From: Treponema sp.
Lineage (GTDB): Bacteria; Spirochaetota; Spirochaetia; Treponematales; Treponemataceae
Reading direction: 5' to 3'
Length of the DNA stretch: 9,030 nt
NCBI GenBank assembly: GCA_016296575.1
Contig: JAEDJA010000044.1
Coordinates: 1-9,030 of the forward strand
A program made the translations under genes and the position numbers. Each line of letters opens with the position of its first letter. The stretch's first letter is position 1. This document shows positions 1-4,343 of this stretch, in pieces. Under the pieces are notes generated by a model that made no database searches, had not been told where the DNA came from, and saw only the letters and a list, made by a program, of their open reading frames with translations.

Positions 1-2
1 TG

Positions 3-74
3 GTAACTTGTGTTGCCACAATAATTACTACAGTTATAGCAGTACTCTCTTATCTAAAAGATAAAAAAGAGTAA
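3..74 (+). CDS. C-terminus of a small membrane peptide, probable type I (holin-like/Fst-TxpA-like) toxin, partial
   Basis: The reading frame runs in from the left edge and gives the last 23 residues: hydrophobic VTCVATIITTVIAVLSYL, then a charged tail KDKKE and TAA. One hydrophobic helix plus a short lysine-rich tail is the layout of Fst/TxpA/holin-like type I toxins, which damage the inner membrane when overproduced. The identification rests mainly on context. Immediately downstream are a GCCGCC...GGCGGC hairpin, a second hairpin, and a strong promoter on the opposite strand, the usual arrangement for an antisense RNA antitoxin overlapping the toxin 3' end. The N-terminus is outside the window, so length and start cannot be judged. 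It could instead be an unrelated small membrane protein. Confidence 0.6.
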   Translation, partial: VTCVATIITTVIAVLSYLKDKKE

Positions 75-158
75 AAATATAGCCGCCCAAGTTTGACTCA
101 CTGGTGGCGGCTATTTACCAAATCTAGTGGAGATAACCCGACGTTCGGGCACTCCCTT
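75..158 (-). ncRNA. Predicted antisense RNA antitoxin, about 84 nt
   Basis: The RNA is inferred from a strong minus-strand promoter (165-193) whose start site falls near 158, and from the terminator-like hairpin at 79-114 with its T-tract on the minus strand. The RNA would be complementary to the 3' UTR of the small-peptide mRNA and carry two hairpins. This is the geometry of type I antitoxin RNAs that pair with the tail of the toxin message. The ends are estimates. Confidence 0.55.
79..114. terminator. Hairpin serving the antisense RNA (and possibly the toxin mRNA)
   Basis: Perfect 9-bp arms ATAGCCGCC (79-87) and GGCGGCTAT (106-114) enclose an 18-nt loop. Read on the minus strand, the stem is followed by ATTTTTACTCTTTTTTATC, a good intrinsic terminator for the predicted antisense RNA. 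On the plus strand the following bases (TTACC) are a poor T-tract. Confidence 0.7.
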
Positions 159-164
159 TCTTTT
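129..164 (+). terminator. Second hairpin with T-rich tail, probable toxin mRNA terminator
   Basis: Outer arms GGAG (129-132) and CTCC (152-155) enclose a tight CCCGA-CGT-TCGGG stem-loop (137-149). On the plus strand this is followed by the pyrimidine tract CTTTCTTTTA, so it fits a terminator for the small-peptide transcript. In the predicted antisense RNA the same bases form the 5' hairpin. Confidence 0.5.
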
Positions 165-193
165 ATTATACCACCAACCAGCTTTTTCGTCAA
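165..193 (-). promoter_or_regulatory. Sigma70-type promoter for the antisense RNA
   Basis: On the minus strand, TTGACG (193-188) and a perfect TATAAT (170-165) are separated by exactly 17 bp. Transcription would start near 158 and run toward the small-peptide gene. Confidence 0.75.
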
Positions 194-567
194 ATTATAA
201 AAAATCAATATAGCACAAAATAAAAAAGCCGGGCTTGATTTTTTGTGAGTTTTTAGCGAAGCGTTAAACAAACTCACGGCTCGTGAAGACAAAACATTCC
301 AGTTTCCAGCACGAGCCAGGGCAGAGCTTACGCACCTGTAAAGTTTGTTGTAACCTGGAATATTCTTAAAGTCATCTGGTATACATCTTTAAAAACAGGC
401 AGGTCATAATACCAAGCCATAATTTTTTACGATATAGGGGCTGACCAAAAAGTTTGTATTACGGTGGTTGAGTTTATCGAAACCACCACATTTAGTGTAG
501 CGCTCATTACTTTTGGGTCATCCCCTATAAAATTGTTAAATAGCTAAATCCGTGCCGCTACGCAGCA
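194..567. other. Non-coding stretch with several inverted repeats
   Basis: I see no credible gene here. The stretch holds nested or adjacent inverted repeats: GTGAGTTT/AAACTCAC (245-252 and 270-277), GGCTCGTG/CACGAGCC (278-285 and 310-317), ATTCCAG/CTGGAAT (296-302 and 355-361), and the larger element at 433-529 listed separately. A short GC-rich hairpin, GTGC/GCAC (552-555 and 565-568), touches the stop codon of the next gene. Confidence 0.6.
433..529. repeat. Structured repeat element, copy 1 (distinct outer stem)
   Basis: Outer 20-nt arms at 433-452 and 510-529 are complementary at 18 of 20 positions. In the middle, a 25-nt core at 463-487 has arms GGTGGTT and AACCACC. The core matches those of the elements near 1215 and 8504, but the outer arms here are unrelated to theirs, so the same core is carried in a different frame. 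Confidence 0.6.
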
Positions 568-963
568 CTAGTTAAAGGTTCTAACACTACAAACATAATA
601 GAAATCGTTGCCCTTGTAGTCGCCGCCCATATAGCCATAGTCGAAATCCAGTCCCCGGGCGTAATTACTGACGGAAGGGAACTGACAACAAGACCAGTAC
701 CAGCTTGTGCCAAATGTGCTTCCGTCTGCTTTTAGGCTTTCATCTACTACAGTTTTGTTCTGATAGATTGTGTACAGTTCTGCAAATGTTGGTAAATACC
801 AGCCTTCTGCAAAGTACAGCACTTTTTTTTCTGTTTTCAGAAACTTTCGAATGATGCTATTAACAATTACATCATCTTTATTTCCGGCATAACCTATGAC
901 GCATAAAATTCTGCAGTCATCCTTATTGATTTCTTGCGAAAACTGTACAAAAGGTTCCATCAT
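568..963 (-). CDS. DUF1566/Lcl-C-like (C-type-lectin-fold) domain protein, C-terminal part
   Basis: The frame encodes 131 residues from the first ATG pair at 963. The C-terminal half (from about residue 54) has the signature EGWYLPTFAELYTIYQ, then SWYWSCCQFPSVSNYARG, an aromatic/Gly/Asp-rich stretch, and the closing VCSVRTFN. This matches the DUF1566/Lcl-C layout common in treponeme surface or secreted proteins; the function is probably extracellular ligand binding. There is no signal peptide and no Shine-Dalgarno sequence before the ATG. The same frame stays open upstream to an in-frame TAG at 1066-1068, so this is probably the 3' end of a longer, now broken gene rather than an intact protein. 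The last 45 codons are rich in NNY codons (TAT, GGC, GAC, TTC, GAT), a pattern also seen in targets of diversity-generating retroelements; no reverse transcriptase is present here. Confidence 0.6.
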   Translation of the reverse strand: MMEPFVQFSQEINKDDCRILCVIGYAGNKDDVIVNSIIRKFLKTEKKVLYFAEGWYLPTFAELYTIYQNKTVVDESLKADGSTFGTSWYWSCCQFPSVSNYARGLDFDYGYMGGDYKGNDFYYVCSVRTFN

Positions 964-1146
964 ATCAACGCAAAACAGAGGCTTTAATGTTGTTTGGGTA
1001 AAAATATACGGAATATGTTTTTTCCTCTTATCTATATCATCAAAATTTTTAAAATTTTGGGGAAACTACACTTCCTGAACCTGATTTACAATCTTAGATG
1101 TACAGCAATTCCATGGAATACGATTGATGAAGAATTCCTGGCCGTT
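964..1146 (-). pseudogene. Decayed 5' portion of the DUF1566-like gene
   Basis: In the same frame as the downstream DUF1566-like ORF, codons are open from about 1158 to 1069 (including EFFINRIPWNCCTSKI) and, after one TAG at 1066-1068, again into the annotated ORF (FPQNFKNFDDIDKRKK and onward). One amber codon in an otherwise open frame of nearly 200 codons suggests a nonsense-inactivated gene. Its true 5' end appears to be cut off by the repeat block starting near 1149. No start codon or ribosome binding site is visible. The upstream peptide itself was not recognised. Confidence 0.4.
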
Positions 1147-1148
1147 CC

Positions 1149-1173
1149 CCCCAAGTGTCTACGCCACTTGGGG
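1149..1173. repeat. Perfect hairpin CCCCAAGTG/CACTTGGGG
   Basis: Nine-base perfect arms (1149-1157 and 1165-1173) surround a 7-nt loop. It sits at the junction between the decayed DUF1566-like gene and structured repeat copy 2. There is no T-tract on either side, so it is not a standard intrinsic terminator. Confidence 0.65.
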
Positions 1174-1185
1174 TCGCTACGTTCC

Positions 1186-1264
1186 GGGTTCCGCTAACGC
1201 TCATTGTTTGTTCTGGTGGTTTCGACAAGCTCAACCACCGCCACAAACAACGGCTCCGTCGCCC
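1186..1264 (-). repeat. Structured dispersed repeat, copy 2
   Basis: Read on the minus strand it aligns with the element at 8479-8560, identical at about 54 of 63 positions over its best part; eight of the nine differences are transitions. It folds into an outer stem TTGTTTGT/ACAAACAA and an inner stem around a 25-nt core at 1215-1239 (arms GGTGGTT/AACCACC). It lies just beyond the 3' end of the antitoxin gene. Confidence 0.7.
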
Positions 1265-1317
1265 TGCACATCGCTAACGGGTAAGCTTATTCCATTTTTA
1301 TATTATATCGATTTATA

Positions 1318-2325
1318 TTAATTCCCCATAACAACAGAAAACTGACGGCGTGTATAGTTTTCGACATTAGGAATAAATTTATTCACATCACTTCCAATAT
1401 TTTCTAAAAAATATTCCTTTAGAAGTTCTTTATCAATTATTCTGTCAGATCTTTCATTTTCCTGAAGACCTTCTCTAGTCTTTAACCATGGTGTTTCAAG
1501 ATGAGTGAATTTTTCGAGAATACGACCGCTGTAACAACCAAAATATTTTATAACTAAATCAGCAATTGTCTTTTCATCAGTAGTTACATTAGGTTTTGTT
1601 ATTGTTTTTTCTTCAAGACTGTCAAAATGATAATCTTTGTACTTGTCATAAATTACACGATATACTGGTCCATGAACCCAAGCTTCACAATCCTCGGCAA
1701 ATAAAAATTTCTTATAATAAAGCCAATATAAAGCCTGAATGTAGTACAGCATTTTTTGGAGCATAAGCTGAGTTATATCTTCAGATTGAGAAATTATGTA
1801 TGCGGCAATAATTTTTATTTTTGACTCTGAAATATCTTTATGCTCCTTTAATGCAATAAACTTATCTACAGCTTCCAGAGATTTTTCAAAAGCAGATTTA
1901 TTAATCAAATCCTTATTTTTCATCAACAAATCTTTATAGAAAACTGGATTTAAATATACATTATTCAGTAAATCAGAATTCGATCTGGAAGGAAGTGCAT
2001 TTTCAAGATATTTGGTAAAAGTTATTTCTCCTAAGCCAATTACACTTGAAAAGGGTCTCTTACCGATATTATATCTTTCAAGCAATTCATTCATTTGATT
2101 AAGAGTCAGAATATTGTTGTTTTTTCTATATGAATCTTTTAATGCTTCTAAATTTTCATCTTCATATTCTGCAACGTAAAGTTCAGAGTTGCAGTTTGGG
2201 CACAAAGCTACAGTTCCATAATATTCACAATCCAAACCGTGAATTCTTCCGATGAGTGTTTTTTTTCGGGAGTCAAACTGAACGATTTTGTTACATTCTT
2301 CACAAAAAGAGTGTCCATTTTCCAT
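1318..2325 (-). CDS. Antitoxin: YgiT/MqsA-type zinc ribbon + HTH + Panacea (DUF4065) domain
   Basis: This 335-residue protein has three visible parts. First is an N-terminal zinc ribbon with FCEECNK (C8, C11) and LCPNCNS (C42, C45). Next is an MqsA-like helix-turn-helix segment at about 72-125 (LTLNQMNELLERYNIGK, then the GLGEITFTKYLENALPS turn and helix). Last is a C-terminal Panacea/DUF4065 domain at about 168-306, with LMLQKMLYYIQALYW, the conserved AWVHGPVY (215-222) and ETPW (277-280). In MqsA-like antitoxins the HTH represses the TA promoter. Panacea domains are known to neutralise many unrelated toxins. The ATG at 2325 has AGGAG eight bases upstream, overlapping the stop of the toxin gene, so the two are translationally coupled in the toxin-first order typical of mqsRA. 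The zinc ribbon and HTH probably bind the operon's own promoter. Confidence 0.85.
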   Translation of the reverse strand: MENGHSFCEECNKIVQFDSRKKTLIGRIHGLDCEYYGTVALCPNCNSELYVAEYEDENLEALKDSYRKNNNILTLNQMNELLERYNIGKRPFSSVIGLGEITFTKYLENALPSRSNSDLLNNVYLNPVFYKDLLMKNKDLINKSAFEKSLEAVDKFIALKEHKDISESKIKIIAAYIISQSEDITQLMLQKMLYYIQALYWLYYKKFLFAEDCEAWVHGPVYRVIYDKYKDYHFDSLEEKTITKPNVTTDEKTIADLVIKYFGCYSGRILEKFTHLETPWLKTREGLQENERSDRIIDKELLKEYFLENIGSDVNKFIPNVENYTRRQFSVVMGN

Positions 2326-2336
2326 AAGATTTTCTC

Positions 2337-2663
2337 CTAATTTTTAAAGCAATCTTCTTCGGTATTCCATAAATTTTCTGTCAAACCAAAAACATAAAGC
2401 ACTTCAGCTAAGTTATGGTCATCCAACATGGAATAACAGAAATCCATAGCCGTTAATTTCAAAAGGATGTTTTTAATTTGCTCATGTTTCAAATCGTATT
2501 TGATTCTAAAAGTATCATTTTTATTTGTCTCATTTTTTCGTTTGGTCACAACAAAATTGCCTGCTTTTACACTGGAAAGAATTTTTGCTAAATAAAATTC
2601 AATTTCTTTTTGGGTGTAACAAGTGTAATGAGATCCAACAATCATTTGTGAGGGTGAAATCAT
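2337..2663 (-). CDS. MqsR-like toxin (probable mRNA interferase), apparently short at the C-terminus
   Basis: A 108-residue protein encoded just upstream of, and coupled to, the zinc-ribbon/Panacea antitoxin. TQKEIEFYLAKILSSVKAGNFVV (split here as TQKEIEFYLAK and ILSSVKAGNFVV), IKNILLKLTAMDFCYSMLDD and EVLYVFG follow the order seen in MqsR-family interferases: N-terminal helix, strand, helix ending in DFC/DYC, then a VFG strand. MqsR proteins have an RelE-like fold and cut mRNA at GCU. Family members normally continue after the VFG strand with further core strands of the VYLKI and SFH type. Here the frame instead ends in LTENLWNTEEDCFKN, so the catalytic sheet looks incomplete. It could be a reduced or inactive toxin, or a divergent relative. 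Two possible starts (M1 at 2663 and M7 at 2645) both lack a Shine-Dalgarno sequence. M1 is favoured by promoter spacing if leaderless initiation is used; M7 would leave a leader of about 20 nt. Confidence 0.6.
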   Translation of the reverse strand: MISPSQMIVGSHYTCYTQKEIEFYLAKILSSVKAGNFVVTKRKNETNKNDTFRIKYDLKHEQIKNILLKLTAMDFCYSMLDDHNLAEVLYVFGLTENLWNTEEDCFKN

Positions 2664-2672
2664 ACTGATTAA

Positions 2673-2701
2673 AATATAGTAGAATAATACAAATATGTCA
2701 A
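2673..2701 (-). promoter_or_regulatory. Near-consensus promoter of the toxin-antitoxin operon, near-leaderless
   Basis: On the minus strand a perfect TTGACA (2701-2696) and TATATT (2678-2673) are 17 bp apart. The predicted start site (about 2667-2665) lies only two to four bases before the first ATG at 2663, so the mRNA would have almost no leader. Confidence 0.8.
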
Positions 2702-2707
2702 TTTTAT

Positions 2708-2723
2708 TGTATATTTTTATACA
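2708..2723. promoter_or_regulatory. Candidate operator palindrome upstream of the TA promoter
   Basis: A perfect inverted repeat, TGTATA-TTTT-TATACA, begins 7 bp upstream of the -35 box. Its size and place suit the antitoxin HTH or another regulator. In AT-rich DNA such a palindrome can also occur by chance. Confidence 0.35.
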
Positions 2724-2846
2724 TTTATAATATAAAATTTTGCATTTTTCCTTCTAGGACAAGTTATACTTAAACTGCTTTTTTCGCACATTTACATTTA
2801 GTAAAATTAAGCGAAAGTTCATTTTACTGCGCACCTGCCTGCGGCA

Positions 2847-2867
2847 GCCCTACATGTTGCTAACGGG
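2847..2867 (+). repeat. Partial repeat tail related to the end of repeat copy 2
   Basis: This 21-nt segment matches 1261-1281 at 17 of 21 positions, all four differences being transitions, and ends in the shared GCTAACGGG. It is preceded by a small CTGCC/GGCAG palindrome (2835-2847). It lies between the TA operon and the DUF1016 remnant and looks like the worn edge of another repeat copy. Confidence 0.4.
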
Positions 2868-2887
2868 ATTAATTTATTTTGAATGAC

Positions 2888-3298
2888 TTATTTTATTTCA
2901 CCCAACTCACTTTCAATTTCTTCAATTGTTGGCAGTGAACTTTTAAAATCTACTGGATAAAGTTTGGCAAGTTCATATTCAGAAACAGCAAGAGGTTCAG
3001 CTGAACTTTCCAATGAATATTTGGCAAGAATATTATCCTTATCTTGTCAATTATAAATCTGTGATGTCCCCAAGGAATTCTGCACAAATCGTCCACAACT
3101 TGTGGACGATTTTGAAATTCTGCTTTGTAAAGATCATAAAAATAAAAAGCATATTTTAAATTTGTAGGAGAAAATCCTTTTGCTTCTGGAAACTCGACAA
3201 TTAAATCTGAACTCAATGTTTTATAAAATGCCGAACCATAAGTGTTGGCAAACTGTTTTTTTGTCTGTAGAATCTATCTGTGCACTTGATTTTTGCAT
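2888..3298 (-). pseudogene. DUF1016/YhcG-family PD-(D/E)XK nuclease remnant with internal deletion
   Basis: Two pieces of a DUF1016 protein lie in different frames. The upstream piece reads QFANTYGSAFYKTLSSDL, FPEAKGFSPTNLKYAF, then LCRIPWGHHRFIIDK, the classic DUF1016 N-terminal-domain motifs. At about 3038-3048 the frame changes and the C-terminal tail follows: NILAKYSLES, EPLAVSEYELAKLYP, SLPTIEEIESELGEIK and TAA at 2888. Everything between, including the PD-(D/E)XK nuclease core, is missing. The join lies at two near-identical Asp-Lys codon pairs (GACAAG and GATAAG), consistent with deletion between short repeats. Upstream, an ATG at 3298 opens MQKSSAQIDSTDKK, but a run of seven A's (minus strand, 3262-3256) puts it out of frame with QFANTYG. 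The gene therefore carries at least one further lesion and is certainly non-functional as a nuclease. YhcG-type genes commonly accompany restriction-modification loci. Confidence 0.8.
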
Positions 3299-3389
3299 AT
3301 AATAATTTTATAGTAGAAATATGAGTCCTTGGAAGGTGAAAGCAGGCTTCATGCCTTGCGTTCTGTAGAGAACCTAGCCTCCGCAGGTC
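3299..3389. other. Short intergenic segment, no gene seen
   Basis: The segment lies between the DUF3800 stop codon and the DUF1016 remnant. It holds a GC-richer patch (3340-3385) with small inverted repeats, such as GTTCT/AGAAC around 3361-3374, but no convincing terminator on the minus strand. Confidence 0.5.
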
Positions 3390-4121
3390 TCATTTTTTTT
3401 TGTCCTCAAGATCTTTTGCAAATATATCATTTACAATTTTGATTTTATCTTTCATGAAATCCATGTATCTGGTTTCACCTTTTTCATAGAATCTGAAAAT
3501 TGTCCAAAGAATATAATCAACTACCTGTAACAACGGAGTATGAGATGGTTGCTGCACATAGATATTTATTTTTGCCTGAGCTTCATTTTCTTTGTAAATT
3601 GCTTTTAATGCACTATCAATTGCTTCCTGCATTGTCCCTGGACTAACAATTCCTGTCATACTTGCAAAATACATTTCAATTTGATTTTGATTTTTAATGT
3701 GGTCTTTTACAAGTTCTGTTACAAGGTACTTATAAATACGTTTTTTGTTCATGTTGAATTTTTGACGAAACAAATCTTCATCTTTTTTTGCTACAATAAT
3801 ATAAGTTTCAAAATCAAGAGTCTTTAATAATTTGAATACTTCGCGGCGGACTTCGGCACAATCTTTATTTGCATGAAATCCGTTTCTAAGGTTCGAGATT
3901 GACGGAACAGCTTTTAAAGTTTCATCTTCAAGCAATTCTCTTCTAAGATTTTCAAGTTTTAATAGAATATCATGAGGATTCCTTGTAGAAATAAAACCTA
4001 CAGAAAAAGTTTTTGAAACTTTCCCTTCTTTTAAAAGATTTATGCCATGATGACCTAAAATATTCGGATCACCTGATTCATCAAAGTAAAAGTAGATTCT
4101 GCTTTGTGACTCATTTTCCAT
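3390..4121 (-). CDS. DUF3800 domain protein, predicted RNase H-like nuclease fold
   Basis: The ATG at 4121 is preceded by GGAAG at a good spacing, so I prefer it to an upstream in-frame TTG at 4139; this gives 243 residues. DUF3800 hallmarks are visible: an N-terminal strand with acidic motif IYFYFDESGD (Asp14, Glu15 from this start), a FSVGFIST strand, GFHANKD (His83) with CAEVRREVFKLL, and the C-terminal LLQVVDYILWTIFRFYE (Asp202) followed by YMDFMKDKIKIVNDIF. The acidic residues would form the predicted metal site. The family is widespread in defence islands but its biochemistry is poorly established. The start codon lies one base after the stop of a decayed upstream frame (4123-4340), indicating former translational coupling. 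It lies downstream of the specificity subunit on the same strand and could be co-transcribed with the R-M genes. Confidence 0.85.
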   Translation of the reverse strand: MENESQSRIYFYFDESGDPNILGHHGINLLKEGKVSKTFSVGFISTRNPHDILLKLENLRRELLEDETLKAVPSISNLRNGFHANKDCAEVRREVFKLLKTLDFETYIIVAKKDEDLFRQKFNMNKKRIYKYLVTELVKDHIKNQNQIEMYFASMTGIVSPGTMQEAIDSALKAIYKENEAQAKINIYVQQPSHTPLLQVVDYILWTIFRFYEKGETRYMDFMKDKIKIVNDIFAKDLEDKKK

Positions 4122-4122
4122 A

Positions 4123-4340
4123 TTATCTTCCTTCTGCAATCTTCATTTCTTCATCTGTCAAGATGTAAAATTCTTCAATAGTTTTTATGTTTTATATTTT
4201 TAGATTTTTTATATCATTTTTGAGTTTCTCACAAAGTTTATTGCATACTATCAATTTTTCAACGCCTTTTTCTTTGTATAAAGACCAATAAGTAATGGGA
4301 TTGTATATTCCACTATTTTTAGCATTATTTTTTCCCCCAT
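4123..4340 (-). pseudogene. Broken small gene coupled to the DUF3800 gene, family unknown
   Basis: One frame reads NNAKNSGIYNPITYWSLYKE, KGVEKLIVCNKLCEKLKN, DIKNLKI, then TAA (4194-4192), and in the same frame NIKTIEEFYILTDEEMKIAE, GR and TAA (4125-4123), which abuts the DUF3800 ATG. The frame has no start codon. An ATG at 4340 would open MGEK in this frame only if the A6 run (minus strand, 4333-4328) were seven bases long. The simplest reading is a gene of about 72 codons carrying a one-base deletion and one nonsense codon. Alternatively, the last 22 codons are only the leader of the DUF3800 gene. I do not recognise the family. Confidence 0.45.
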
Positions 4341-4343
4341 TAA

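Noticed and set aside
98..292. 64-codon minus-strand ORF over the small toxin region
   Set aside because: It covers the hairpins, antisense RNA and its promoter; the protein resembles nothing I know and is better explained as non-coding.
1186..1264. CRISPR repeat or attachment site
   Set aside because: No regular repeat-spacer array and no integrase; the copies are single, far apart and inverted.
896..1321. Three overlapping plus-strand ORFs
   Set aside because: They run antisense to the DUF1566-like gene and through the repeat hairpins, have repeat-derived composition, and lack ribosome binding sites.
4122..4139. TTG start at 4139 for the DUF3800 gene
   Set aside because: The ATG at 4121 has a GGAAG ribosome site at proper spacing, and the extra residues fall within that Shine-Dalgarno and the upstream frame.
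4156..4161. TTGACA just upstream of the DUF3800 gene as a promoter -35 box
   Set aside because: No acceptable -10 box lies 16-18 bp downstream; the bases are codons of the decayed upstream frame.
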